Shown: positions 35,429-48,205, counted from the first letter of the stretch. The stretch: DNA of 64,000 nucleotides from Cryptomeria japonica (GCF_030272615.1 NC_081406.1:143957041-144021040), one strand, 5' to 3'. Notes: a model not told the origin generated them from the sequence alone. Translations and numbers: made by a program.

Positions 35429-36305
35429 TGTTGGTGTTTGTTTCATCATCTACCAAACATTAGGATAGGATACCCGAAGGTATTCTATCCTCTCATGAAA
35501 AATCACTACTGATTCCAAGGTCTATATGTGCGAACAAGCGACTTTAGTGGAATAGCTTCTTGGGTAGTGTATGCTGAAAATCTCAAGAGGGACTTACGTT
35601 TAACAACTGTCTTGAACTGCTGGACTTAGATGGATTTAGCAATTTTAGGCTCTTCTTTTTTTTTTGATTTTCTGGGATTTAGACTTTCAAAAGAAAGGGA
35701 AAAAGGGGATAGGGTTTGAGAAGGCTAATCTAATCCTACGAATTCTGGAGACGGTATCAACTGGGTGCTCTCGAGAAACCAAACTTTGCTTCGCCACACT
35801 AGGGACAACTACACAAAGCCAGTGCAATCTTCAATGGGTTGTGCTTATGATCGAGATGTTGGGATGCACAGAGAATGGGCTCAGACTAACTTTGCACAGT
35901 AAAATGGAAATCATCCATTCACCAAAAGTATGAGCGGAGATACACCATCAATTGACACTTATCAAATCCTTCATTCAAATTAACAACAATGAAAGCAAAT
36001 CAAAATTAATTCTAACTAAGTGTTGAGGCAATTGAAACCAGTCAAATCATTCAAATAATAGAGATTACAAAGCAGCGCACATGCAATATATTATCTGGAA
36101 ATGACCTTAAGCAACAATACACCAAAAACCTCACATTGTCCAAATGAAAGGAGGCAACCTTATGTAGTTTTTCAAAATAAATGAATGGCCAAGATCAAAC
36201 AGCGATCAAGGGCCAAGATTGAAAGTCCTAAACCCTAATTAGGGTTTCCCAAAATACTATCAGCCTAAATGAATAGGAGAGTGACATGTGGCGCAGTTGC
36301 TAATT

Positions 36306-39300
36306 TCACTGAGGTGAGTGGCCACTTTCTTCTTTCAGAGATTCAACGTATCTGGACACAATGAGCTTGACCTCCTCCATGGTGACACTTGGCAAACCGC
36401 CAATCTGGAAGTCGATGATGTCCACATCATCGGTACATGTGGCAAGAATGCCTTCCCACTCAACTGCTTGGGTAAGGAAGTTCTCATCGATGGAGAGGAA
36501 GTTTGCAATCTTTGAAAGATCGCCTTTGTCAATCATCCCTGAATCCTTGAAAAAGCTTCCCTGAATCCTAGCTCTCAGGTTCTCTGCTTGTAAATGTTTC
36601 TCCCTTAGGCTTTCCTTCTTCCAGATCTCTGACGCCACACGGAATACCTTGCCCAAGATCTCTCTAACACTTTCCTTTGTCTCAAAGCACTTGGTCTCGG
36701 ATTTCTTCAGAACCTCAATCCGAGTGACCAGAGTATAGTACCATTTGCTACAGTCGTACCTGTCTCCTGTCTGTATGATGCCTGCATCCACTAAGCTTCT
36801 CTTCGACATGCTTCGGATAACCTTCAAATGAGGGAGTATTTCATTCTGAATTTCATCCACCTCTTCCCAATTGGAGGCTAGATCCTAGATATGATCAATC
36901 AATAAAGAAGCTGACTCATGTGCCGATACTAAGTTTTCTACCAGTGTGTCAGCATGCACCGAAGCGTCTGAAATCCACTCCTTTGCTTGAGTGTATTAGC
37001 CGTTCATATCATCATAGTCTTTTATTGATCCCTACTGAAGAGGCTGTGGCGGAGTAACTGGGACCTCACGGTTAAGTGGGCTGGTAAGATGGAGAACATA
37101 ATTCCTCCACTGTTGGTTCTCTTCTTCAACCTTCTTCCTCTTTTCTCTTTCATAAGCTAGACTCGTCTTTAGAACGTTGCAGGAGCCGTCAAAATATTGG
37201 ACCTCTTGGTCCTGGGTGGGTTTACCTAGCTCTATGGTGGTAACCTTGTAATCATCCATGGTGACATGGTCTCTAGTCTTCCCTTCTTTGGGCACTGCTA
37301 TCTGGATTGTCCCGAATCCTGCACAGTCTCTCTGAATTAGGGAAAACTTCCTGGCGGGTTTGGGTGGTTTAGTTATAGTGGGCTCATTCACCTTCTCTAG
37401 AAATGCTGCAGTGACCTCTTTGGAGCGGGCCTCCTTGGGAACTTTGGCCTTTATTCTTTCTCTCAACCAATCCGGAATGGTTGATTGCTCTACAATGTTC
37501 CGGTCAAACTCATCATCTGCCTCTCCTGGGTTTGCTCGTATGCCATCCAAGAAGACTGTAGGTGCTTCAGTTTGCTCTCTGTCTAGACTTTGGGCGACCC
37601 CTTCCACTACTTCCCTAACGGGTTGAGAAAGCACTCTTACTTCATCATCAATCATGCAAATGCTCATCTCTCGCTCCCCAATTGTATTATGATTGGGCAC
37701 AATGGAAGCAACACTTAGGATGGAGTGGCCTTTGCTGGACTCTCTTCTCGCACCTACAACCCTTTTCCCTGTGACCTTTGTGGAGCTTCCAACCAACTCC
37801 TTCCTCTTTCGAGACCCAACACTTTATGGATTTCGAACATCACCGGTGGAGGTACAAGGATTGATGGATAGAGTATCATCTACTCCCATTAATTCATAAG
37901 TCAAGGTCACACCTTTGGCCTTCAACTGTTTTGTCTTTTCAGACGCCCACCACCTTGAATACTCAACCACCGACCTCATGAGGTCTGCTAGATCTGATTT
38001 CTCTCCCTCTGTCCAATCTATTAAAACTAAGGGTTCATTTTTCATCTTTTCAAAGCCTGGCTGCTGAAGTTCTAGGCTTTCTTCTACCTAATCGGCAACT
38101 TTGAATACTTTTGTTGCTCTCACCATACCCAAAGGGATTCTCGACCAGAATCTCTTCCTGATCTCACAGCTATCGGCTGCATTAGCCCAATAGTCTTCTA
38201 GATCTAGTCTGTGCTCAAACGTTGTTCCTTCGACCTTCTTTATACTCTGGAATGGATCGAAATTCCTTCTTGCCTTGTATTGATAGAAGGGATACCAGGC
38301 CAGCTCCTTCTCAGCGGTTGCAACAGCTTGTGATGATGGACATGTTTCCAGCCCATTGCCAATTGTAAGTGAGGAGGTTCCTGCCTTCTTCTGCTTATCC
38401 CTTTGAATCACTATATACTCCTCCAATTGTCTCACAACCTCGAGCAACACCACAAGGTTGGTAGGGTAAGCTGGAAGTTTGTATGGAGGCCCGGAGAATC
38501 CCTGAATTCGGAGTTAAGTGAATTTTGGATATTGGATGTACCACTCGAACCGACCGATGAAGTCCATAGACTCTTGAGAGAGCCTCTGGTGCAGCCCACC
38601 TTGAAGTGTCTGAGTAATGTGCATTAGGAAGGTATCATTCACTCTTTTGAAATGGAATTTCTCTTCCATGTGGAGCTGGGGATAGCAATCATACACTGGA
38701 AACTGGTTCTCCTTGTTCCCAACCTCTCCTCTACAAGTGAGACCTCTGTACCTGTAGGTCCTAGCCAAGGAATAAAACAGGTAAGAACTCATGAAGAAAG
38801 TCCTATCCGTCTCCAGGTTCCTCAATTGGCTATCTAGGTTGTCGCTGATCATCTTGGCCCAATCTATCATTTTTACTCCATTGATTATTTCATTGATGAA
38901 ATAATACATCCAGGGTTCGAATGAAGCTCCCTGAGGATTTCCCATTATTCTATTGAGCAGGACAATCATGTCCCCAATGTCCTCCTTGAAGTATGCTCAC
39001 ACTAGGCTCTTTCTTTGGAGTTTGGAGGCGCCCTTCCTCGGCTTGTCTAGCCAGGAATGATTAACTATGGCATCATATTCCTCTAGGTGGTCCTGGTACA
39101 GACCATCAGCTTCGTCCTTTGTCATATACACTGTGTTGTGGTACTCTGGGATCCTGAAGGCCTCTCTGATGGCCTCATCGCTGACATTCGCCAGCACTCT
39201 TCCGTCAAGTGCAACAATGTCCTTACGGATGGGGTTGTAGTGTTTGACACATTCGACTACTAGTTCATTGCACTACATGGTGGGGAGGAAGCTAGCAGCA

Positions 39301-39536
39301 TGCACGATGCCACTCTTCATCATCTTTCACGCAATGGTGGTAGGCACAAGGTTGTCCAGACCAAACATTCGCTTCTTGAATTCCCTCAAATTGATGTGTC
39401 CGAGGTTGGTGTCGCTGATGTTCTTCCGTTTTGAAGTCATCCTCGACTTTGGAGGAGCATATTTGTCTACTTGAAATTTCATGATGTCTAGGGCCTCAAA
39501 ACCCTCAATCTTAAGGCTGGTCATAGTTACCACCAA
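36306..39536 (-). pseudogene. LTR-encoded ORF of unknown function, copy C (divergent, several stops)
   Basis: Seven open pieces (starting 39536, 39197, 38969, 38453, 38045, 37796 and 36860) are all in one frame, giving about 1077 codons broken only by single stop codons. They align in order with A and B: DTNLGHINLREF against DTDLGHIDIQDF, then EPWMYYFINEI, IDWAKMISDNL and VYDCYPQLH. VTLTYELMG with a basic cluster, the DYKVTTIELG motif and the Glu/Lys-rich end with KWYYTLVTRIEVL complete the match. Conservation over the whole length at clear divergence shows a real protein family. Function unknown. Confidence 0.85.
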
Positions 39537-40226
39537 GTGTCAAAACTTTCCAAAAAATTTCATACTTAGCCAAAAAAAAATGATTTTCTTTCTCCAAAAT
39601 TTTCAAAAAAAATCATTTATTAAATTCTAGAAAATATTCAGAAAATTCATAATTTTAATTTCACCTCTGACTTGGATAGAAGTAAGGCTAGAATTTTCTC
39701 CAGAATACTCAGGAAATTCAGAAAAGTTTAGATAATTCTTCCTCGTACTAGTTGCCTTTCTCCAAAAATCTGTAAAACTTTTGTTAAAAAAGTTATCCGA
39801 CTCCCGGCAAAAACTTTCTCCAAATGATCTTCAAACTGAAATACTTCACTAAGCTCTCCTTAGTAACTTCGACCTTCTTGGTGTAATAATGAAGTTGATA
39901 ATGAAGTATTTGTAGACAAGGTTAAATCTTCAAGTAGAAACCCTTAAAATCATCCAACTCATACTTCTAATTTTAACTTCATGTTTCCCAGTTTTAAGAA
40001 AATATCTCAAAAAAAACTTTCCATTTTGATTTAATATCTCAATAATCCTTCCAATATTCTTTTCCAAAAAAGATTTCCATTTTTTTTATTTAAGTTTGAA
40101 AATATTCAATAATCCTTAGATATTTTCTTCCAAGAAAAACTTTCTATTTTGATCTTTGAGTTCGAAATCTTGGGTGAGTTTTGTGACATCATGTATTTCG
40201 TTGATTTTGTTTGACTTTCATGTGTA

Positions 40227-41115
40227 GGCGGACTTTTGATGGGTTGTCTTCATCTTCTTCAAATTTTGGCGGACTTCCTTTGCTTCTCCAAGGTATGGCA
40301 AAGTTTTGACTAGGTTCCCACATGGTATGGCGGAGTTTGGAGGTACCTCTTGGCAGACTTTGGTGGCTTCTCCACCATTTGAAGACCTTGGGCGGACTTC
40401 TAAGACATCTCCATGCAAGGCGGACTTCTAGAGGTGGTATGGCAGAGTTTAGACTTCCTTCCCCTTAGTCTTCCTAACCTATGGCGGACTTTTAGAGGCT
40501 CTTCCTACCTTGGGCAGACTTTTGACAAGGCTCCTACATGGCTTCCTAGGCGAACTTTGAACACATGCCCTAGGCGGACTTCTAAGACATCTCCATGCAA
40601 GGCGGACTTCTTGACTTCTCCTCATGGGCAGACTTCAAGCACCATCCCCTTGAGCAAACATTGACAAGGCTCCCACATGCTTGGGCGGAGTTTTGGATGT
40701 CTTCCATATAGCCTAGGCGGAGTTTGAAGGGTCCTCCTTCATGGCGGACTTTGGAGTGCTGGCCACCAAGGTGCTACAAGTAGGGCGGAGTTTAGAGACA
40801 CCTCCTAGGGCGGACTTTAGGCAAAGCTCCCACCACTTGGCATGTTTGAGCGGACTTTTGAGGATACCATATAGCCTAGGCGGAGTTTTGGAGGTGGCAC
40901 CAAAGGCTTCTCCAAGGCGATGACGGACTTTAGAGTGTTGTCCATCATGGCCTCTTCCAAAACATGGCGGACTTTGAAGGGTCCCCAGGCATGGCGGACT
41001 TTGATGGCATCTCCCATACACACCTGGCGGACTTTGATGGGTCTTCTCTTCATGGCCTCCCGCATCATTTGATCCTACAACCATACTTTGAAACCTTCAT
41101 TAGCCGGACTTAGAA
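40227..41115. repeat. GGCGGACTTT tandem array in element C
   Basis: About 25 copies of the decamer GGCGGACTTT (variants GGCAGACTTT, GGCGGAGTTT) recur every 20-45 bp. Stretches such as TCCTACATGGC or TCTCCATGCAA lie between them. The units are not palindromic, unlike those of A and D, but the array has the same place within the LTR. Confidence 0.85.
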
Positions 41116-41216
41116 AAATTCTCAAAAATTTCAAAATTTCACAGCTTAATCAAATTTAACCGGATTAACTTGAAATTTGAAATCCACGCCTAGGTGGATC
41201 ATCTGAAGCAGTAGAA

Positions 41217-41570
41217 AGCCTAAAATCTAGAGATTTAGCTTTTTAGGTCAAAACTTGGAATTTTCGAGTTTCAGTTGAAGCTGGTCAGTGGTGCAAGTGT
41301 AAACCCTAGGTTCGCATCCCGAAAAAGCAAAAAGCCTAAAATCTAGGGATTTAGCTTTTTTAGGTCAAAACTTGGAATTTTCGAATTCCGGTCGAAGCTG
41401 GTCAGTGGTGCAAGTGTAAACCCTAGGTTTGCATCTCGAAAAAGCAAAAAGCCTAAAATCTAGGGATTTAGCTTTTTTAGGTCAAAACTTAGAATTTTTG
41501 AGTTCTGGTCAAAGTTGGTCAATGGTGCAAGTGTAAACCCTAGGTTCGCATCCCGAAAGAGTAAAAAAGC
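41217..41570. repeat. Three tandem 119-bp repeats in element C
   Basis: Units start near 41217, 41333 and 41452. Each contains GCCTAAAATCTAG, TTAGGTCAAAACTT and GTGCAAGTGTAAACCCTAGG. They lie between the LTR head and the GGCGGACTTT array. Confidence 0.85.
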
Positions 41571-41912
41571 AAACATCTCTAAAAAATTGGGAAAACTTTC
41601 TAAAAATAGCCATACCGAGGATCGGGCTGAAAGTGCCAAAAACGAAACTTCCTAAAAAATAGGAAAAAGCAAAAAAAGCAAACTTTCTATAAATAGAAAG
41701 TTGTCCAAATTCGTCCAAATCAATTGCGATTTTCATCCTTTGGCCTCTCTAAGCACTCTGGTGGTGTTCGCATTTCGGAATCACATAACTTGCAAAAACT
41801 AACTTTCAATCGTCAAGGCCTGAAATGCTCTGAACTGGACAAGGCTTGGTGAAACTGCAGCAAAAAGTCATAGGACACTAACAAAACCCTAGAAAGCAGG
41901 AAAAGAGAGGGT

Positions 41913-41955
41913 CCCCATTTACAATGGGGCGATGTGTGGAAAAAAGGTCACAATA
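41913..41955 (-). other. Paired terminal hairpins at the 5' tip of LTR C
   Basis: CCCCATT (41913-41919) pairs with AATGGGG (41923-41929), loop TAC. The second hairpin is weaker than in A, D and E, with only TGTG against CACA. Confidence 0.6.
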
Positions 41956-43060
41956 GGACAGGAGCATCCTGGTCCTCCTTAAACAAGACCAATTTTGGAT
42001 ATGTCGATGCACTTCCCCTCCCTAGTGATTTTGGATCTCAATGTCTCAATTTGACCATTGGAGGTCGACCTAATTGGAAAATTACCTTGGGAACCCTATA
42101 TAAGAGCATCCTTTTGATTCATTTTCATCCATCCACAACCATCCATAATCTTGCATTCATTTCCACACTTCATCAAATATCTTCAAGCATTCAAGACAGA
42201 ATTTCATCCGGCCATATCCTTCTGACATTTTCAACATGGAGTAGCAAATTACATCAATCTTCATGCAAGCATGTGTTTGTGTTTGAGTCATTCATGTTTC
42301 ATCATGTTATTGCATCAACACTTGTGATTACATCCAAAGAGCATTGCATTATCAACCTTCATCGATTGCAGCAGATTTGAGGTATATCATTCAACATTTA
42401 CTTCAGTATTTCCATTTACAATTTCAATTCAATTCAAGGGTCAATTCCAAACCTAGGGGTTGACCTAAGCAAATCCCTATCAACAACACATCTTCCCTTC
42501 TTTATGTGTGTAAACAATAGATTCAAAAGCAACGGACAAAGATTCTAATAGAGGAGATGACAACAATCAAATATGACTTTTGTAGGAGCGAAAAGTGAAG
42601 GACCAAGTTGCCTCGAGCATCTCAGTCCCTTAAATTTTTGACAAAGTTCTGGGAACAAATTTTGAGCGAAATTCTAATTTTGAAAGTTTCTTGTTCGTTT
42701 GCATCCGACAATCGTAGGACCGGGTCACCCCAAGCATCTTAGTCCCATACTTCCAAGCCAGATTTTCTGACACAATTTCCTCTTTGTCCCTTTTGCTCGG
42801 ATCTAGCTCTATGTCTCCGTATCGCATCTATAGCTTGCTGTTCATGTTGTTTTATGTCAATTTTCCATCATTTGCCCTCGATCTAGCATTCAATTTTAAT
42901 TCCCTTAAGCATCCTCGACTCAAACAAAAGAGAGGGTAAAGTCTAATAAGCATTCCATTCCATTTGGGATTGAATCTATTTATTTTACTCCTCTCTTTCT
43001 TGTTGAGTGGAAATAAGTGAATTCATATTTGAGGATCCCTATTTCACCACTAAGCAATGA
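41956..43060 (+). mobile_element. LTR-like sequence K with TATA box, host of element C
   Basis: TATATAAG at 42097-42104 on the plus strand is followed by sequence typical of an LTR R/U5. It includes two related stretches, GAGCATCTCAGTCCC and AAGCATCTTAGTCCC, at about 42617 and 42734. No ends were located and no coding region is supported. Confidence 0.4.
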
Positions 43061-43720
43061 AATAACTTGAGCTATTCACAAAATATGCATTTTGGCTTCC
43101 CTAGAAATGGATGCCACTCCCAAGAACCCTCTCTATTGGCCAATAAAAATGTTGCTTTGAGTACGGCAACCCAAAATCACACCAAATGTGCAAATACAAG
43201 AAGGCTCACATACCAAAAAGAAGTGTACGACCTACAACAAGAAGTGCAGCCAGCAATGAAAATGGTACGACTAGTCAATGGAAGCATAAATCATAGCAAA
43301 CTCCTCAAAACTCTCTCAATCAGCTCACCAAAAACAAACATGCAGTGTGAACTCTAGCAAGATTGAATATTTGAATCACCAATCAGCTCAATTGTGTTCC
43401 TTGAATGAAAACACCAAGAATCCTCCATATTGTTTTTCAACAATGTGGAGGATGTCGCTTGCAAGAGATTTCGTCCTCACAAACCTTGAGAAGAACAACG
43501 TATTCCAAGATCAAGTAGCAATATTAAAATATCAAACTCAACATAAGAGAAATTCGCTCCAACTTTCTCTTTTATATTCTCCCAGAAGAGGTTGACCTTT
43601 CCCAAATAGCCTTTTAAAAATTAGTTTTAAAATTTAAAATAAAATCAAAGAATTCATAAAGTGCATTTGAGTCTCCAAAAAAACCCCTTAATTAAATATT
43701 TGCATTGCACTTTAATCTTG
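43061..43720 (-). mobile_element. Part of LTR L, interrupted by element D
   Basis: It continues across element D into 48191-48205 and, beyond the GC-rich insert, into 49141-49532. A TATA-like AGAATATAAA lies on the minus strand at 43571-43580. The 3' end of LTR L was not found. Confidence 0.45.
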
Positions 43721-44590
43721 GCACCTGTTGATGTGTTTTTCATGCACATGTGAACACAAAATAAAATACCAAGGTATCTTATCCTCTCTTGAACAAAGTT
43801 TCCCAACTGCTGAAGATCTCGCCGAAGGATCAATCGGAGTAACTCCAAGGTTCTGATATGTAGGGTCTCTACGTGTGGATAAGCTTCTCGTGGTATGATG
43901 TGATTTTGCTGGAATCACAAGGGGACTTACATTTGACGACTTGAACGTCTGATTTGCTTTGGATATTGTTGGAACGTGAGATTTTACTAGTCCTAGATTT
44001 TGAAAAAAAAGGAAAAGGTAGAGGGTTGAAATGAGATATATTTCTAATACTAAGAATGTAAGAGCAGTGAATGACCTTTGATGAAATTCTAACTAAGTCT
44101 TGCTTTGACATCCCAAGACCATCTCCACAAGGTTAGTACGATCTTCTGAGGAAAGCTTTATGATGTTCAGATCACCGCTACTAGCATGGACACCATCAGG
44201 CTGATGCATATCAATGAAGAAGCAACAATTGAATTTAAGCTTAAGCTGAATGATTCCAGCTGACTACACAAGGCAAGTCTGCAATCAACAAACTGCTAGT
44301 AGTATGGATATACATATTTCACCATCGATCATACATATTTCTTCCACTCATCTAATAACATGAAATCAAATTTGAGAAGTATAGAGACCATGCAAATTGT
44401 TGAATCGACCCATAGAATTCACCATTTCTTCAATGAAGTTTACAAGTCCTTTACAACAACATCTTGGCAACAATCTTTGCCTTCTCTTTCTACTCTACTC
44501 TAACTATTTCCTATTCTCTGACTATTCACTATTATCTATTCTCTATCAACCAACTATTAACTAACTATCTTTTACAAATGAGGAGCCAAG

Positions 44591-44600
44591 GCTTATATAG
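44591..44600 (-). promoter_or_regulatory. TATA box of LTR D
   Basis: CTATATAAGC on the minus strand, about 870 bp from the LTR end, the same spacing as in A and B. Confidence 0.6.
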
Positions 44601-45354
44601 AGAAACCCTTTACAAATAGACGGCTCTGATTGACTTAGAATCGAAGGGCTAGGATTACAAGATAGAAACCCTAATTAGGGTTTGTTATAACAAACTTCCT
44701 TAGCCAATTAGAAAATTACATTCCAGGAGTGAGGACCAATAGGAAGCAGGGGTAGATGCCTCGAAGTTTGTGCCACCTCCGGTAAATTAGGTACATTGAA
44801 TCTAGTCATGCTGAGGTGGACCAATCCGACTGGAGGAGTGATGACTGGGATGCCACCTTGCCTGACACTTGTAACTTGGTTGATGTTCAATTTGATGATG
44901 CTAAGAAGCTAACTTTAATTAGCTCTTCTGAAACTATCTGCTTCTTCAACGGACCCTTGCACTGACCTTATTTGATTCTCCTCTATCTTTGATGTGCTGG
45001 ATGGATGGTGTACCCTTCCTTGAAGTGCTGGAAATGCCTTTCTTTGTCATCTTGTGGTAGAATGAGGTCTTGAGGCTAATTTGAACTCTGTGAACACTCC
45101 TAGCCTTCCAATGCTTCAAAGCACCTCGAGTCTTCCCTTTTGCCAGTGGAACGTCCTTGATGACGATGGACTGGAAGAGGTCGTCCTTGATGATGCTAGA
45201 TTGGGAGAGATCCATTTGCAAAATAAACCAAAAGGTGATTAAGCACATATGACATATTCATTTCAACAAAGCATTTTCCACCTTAAATCATTAGTGAGAA
45301 GACATCAAAATGGAATTTCTCTAAATATCCTCTCCAGGGACAGGTTCTATAAGA

Positions 45355-47625
45355 ATTTCGCCCTAGACCCTTTGGAAGGGTCAGGAGCAAAGCGAAACTT
45401 GCATTCCTGGCCAATTTAGACCTCATTTCATCATAATGCCACAACTAGCCCTTTGCCTAGCACAAACTTGAAGGAAAAATGATATTTTGAGAATTTCGCT
45501 CTGGACCATTTGGAAGCGTCAAGAGCGAAATTCAAGTTTTAGGCTTGATCTTACACTTCCTTTACCTCAATTCACCTTACAAGGAAAGAATACTTCACTC
45601 CACTTTCAACCATGCCATAGGTATCAAAGTTTTAGCTTCACTCAAGGAGAAAAAGGGTAGTTTGAAGAATTTCGCTCTAGACCCTTTGGAAGGGTCAGGA
45701 GCGAATTTCTTGTTTTGCTTGTTTTCCTTCACTCAACTCCATTTCTCTCCACCTTGCTTCTCACCTCCGGATCCTTGTCTCAACTTGACAACATTCACTT
45801 GGTCCCCAAAAGGCTAAAAAGTGAATTTCGCTAAAAAGCATGGCCAAGGACAGGACCTATAATGGATTTCGCCCTGGACCCTCTGGAAGGGTCAAGAGCG
45901 AATTTCTTCCTCTAGCCTAAAATCATCATTTTTGAAGGCAACAAACCATTCAAGGGAAATCCTAGGGGCATCCCCAACTTGGTCTAGGCTTGGCTTGGCA
46001 CAAATTGTTTTGGAGGATAGGATGGGTTTTAGGGTTTTCACTCTGGACCCTTTGGAAGGGTCAGGAGCGAAAATCTTGTTTTAGGCTTCTTCCTCCATCC
46101 TTTCAACTTGAATCAACCTCAAAAGGCAAGAAAACACTTCTCCTCAATCATCCAAGCTATAAAAACCCAAAGTTTGACTTGTCTTGCAAGGAAAGTAGGT
46201 GATTGTAGAATTTTCGCTCTGGACCCTTTGGAAGGGTTAGGAGCAAAAATCTTGGTTTAGCTCAATTCCTTCAATTTCAATGATTTCTTAGCAACTCAAA
46301 GTTTTTCTCAAGGACTTCTCCAATCTTATCCCATCCTGACCCACACTTAACTTAGCATAAAATTGAGAAAAAAAGGGTGGTTTTGGGGAATTTCGCTCTA
46401 GACCCTCTGGAAGGGTCAAGAGCGAAATTCAAGATTAGGACACAATTCCATCTCCTTCTTCCCTTGCTATGCCATGATTCTCACCTTTGGACTCCTTCAT
46501 GAAGACAACACTTGTTTGATCCCCAAGAAGGCGTGGAAGGAGAAATTCGCTCGAGACCATGGCCAAGGACAGGACCCATTTGGATTTCGCTCTGGACCCT
46601 TTGGAAGGGTCGGGAGCGAAATTCATCTCCTAGCTCAAAATCATCATTGTTGATGGCAAAAAATCAACTCCAAGGCATGCCTAGGGATCCTTCTAAGCTC
46701 TATCCATCTTTATCCATGCTTAGCTTGACACAAAATGAAAGGAAAAGGTGGATTTTAGAAATTTCGCTCTGGACCCTTTGGAAGGGTCAGGAGCGAAATT
46801 TCATTCTTGGACAAAAACCCTCACATTTCAATGCTTTCAATCACTTCCTTAGGCAAGAACATGTCCAAACTTTCACAATATGCCTTAGAAACTAAGATCC
46901 TGGTCTAAACAAGGAAGAAATGGGTGCCATCTAGGAATTTCGCTCTGGACCCTTTGGAAGGGTCAGGAGCGAAATTTCCAATTTAGGTTGATTTCACATT
47001 CCATTGTCTCAATTCTCCTTCAAACTTGATTTATCCAACCTCCTTTCACCATAATCAAGGCAATCCACCACCAAATAAGCTCAAAACAAGGTCCTTCTAG
47101 TGCTCAAGGCAAAATAGAAGGGTCAAAATAAAGATTTCGCTCTGGACCCTTTGGAAGGGTCAGGAGCGAAATTCATCCTTTAGGCAAAAAATCTTCATTT
47201 TTTCATGCATCCAACCACCTTTCAAGACAAGAACACCAAAAGTTAACCAAACCAAGGAAGAAAATGAGGTTTACAAGGATTTTCGCTCTAGACCCTTTGG
47301 AAGGGTCAGGAGCGAAAATCATGTTCTAGGCCAAAATCCTTCACATTTTCATATTCCATCACTTCAAAACTAGAATGTTGGTCTAAACAAGGGGGAAAAT
47401 GAGGTTTATGGGAAATTTCGCTCTGGACCCTTTGGAAGGGTCAAGAGCGAAAATCATCCTTGGGCTCAAATCCTGACTTCATTTTCACATTTCTTCAGTC
47501 CAAATAAGTGTTTTGCCTTCACAAATGCCTGGGAATGAGCTAGTTCATGACTTTGGGCAATGTAGAATGTCTTATGGAGAATTCCGCTCTGGACCCTTTG
47601 GAAGGGTCAAGAGCGAAATTTGACA
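45355..47625. repeat. 14-unit array of 40-nt near-perfect hairpins in element D
   Basis: Each unit has an outer stem ATTTCGCTC / GAGCGAAAT and an inner stem GGACCCTT / AAGGGTC around TGG. Units lie near 45355, 45485, 45660, 45860, 46030, 46205, 46385, 46575, 46755, 46930, 47130, 47275, 47410 and 47575, that is every 130-200 bp. The sequences between them are unrelated or weakly related, yet the hairpins are nearly identical. Changes in one arm are sometimes matched in the other (ATTTCGC to TTTTCGC with GCGAAAT to GCGAAAA). Confidence 0.92.
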
Positions 47626-48145
47626 TTTTGGTCTCTCCGTCAAGATTCATGTATGGAATATAACATTTAAGTACAAGAAAGAAGAAAGATATAGGAAATG
47701 TCACTTTAAGTTATATTCCATATATACTGTCAGGATGTTTGAGAGTGGTTTCGGACCTCTAGGAGTTATAATGCAAAATCTAGTTTTGGAGGATTCTTCA
47801 GTTTTCCAGACTTAGTCAAATTTCAAGATCAAGAAGACATTCCAGACTTAGCCAAATTTCAGGGCATTTGAAGATCAGGATGACATTCCAGACTTCATCA
47901 CTCACCAACTTGACCTAGCTCAGACCTCCAAGGATGATACTCACTCACCAAGCAAGACACAATTAGCAACAAGAGCAAAACCAGGCCCTAAGGAAGACTC
48001 TCAAAGAAACCCTAATTCTGGGGCCCCGTGGACTCACCCTGGCTCAAGCAGAGCTTGCCATCCTAGTGATCCCTCTGGCAACACTCAGCATGCAAAGGCT
48101 AACAGACAAACCCTAAAAACCTAGAAAGCAAAAGAAAGTAGGGGT

Positions 48146-48185
48146 CCCCACTTGCAATGGGGCGATGTGTGAATACGTCACAACA
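48146..48185 (-). other. Paired terminal hairpins at the 5' tip of LTR D
   Basis: CCCCA (48146-48150) pairs with TGGGG (48158-48162), and TGTGA (48168-48172) with TCACA (48178-48182). Same layout as A, C and E. Confidence 0.6.
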
Positions 48186-48205
48186 GCACCCAAATAGCAT
48201 TTATT

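Larger units (their letters stand above)
35429..41955 (-). mobile_element. Element C: 6.5-kb giant solo LTR with a divergent copy of the ORF
   Basis: Starts TATTGTGACC at 41955 (expected TGTTG, one C-to-T change on the other strand) and ends at 35429 with CCAACA. The flanks are a perfect duplication GGACA (35424-35428 and 41956-41960). In order: terminal hairpins (41913-41950), three 119-bp repeats, a GGCGGACTTT array, the ORF (39536-36306), a decayed TATA region near 36160-36190 that aligns with that of A, and about 750 bp to the end. It contains no PBS, gag or pol. Confidence 0.85.
43726..48185 (-). mobile_element. Element D: 4.46-kb giant solo LTR without the ORF
   Basis: Starts TGTTGTGACG at 48185 and ends CACATCAACA at 43726, with the perfect duplication GCACC at 43721-43725 and 48186-48190. 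It has terminal hairpins (48146-48182), a 14-unit hairpin array (45355-47625), a TATA box and an 870-bp tail that aligns with the end of H. Where A and C carry the ORF, D has only a non-homologous stretch (about 44700-45250) with no convincing frame, so it is either a deletion product or a form that never had the ORF. Confidence 0.88.

Noticed and set aside
45355-47625. CRISPR-like array
   Set aside because: Plant nuclear context, spacers of 90-160 bp, and hairpin units inside an LTR.
2966-48185. Elements A, C and D as DNA transposons with terminal inverted repeats
   Set aside because: The inverted match at the ends is only about TGTTG. 5-bp duplications, TG...CA ends (one changed base in C) and a promoter near the 3' end fit LTRs better. 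Not fully excluded.
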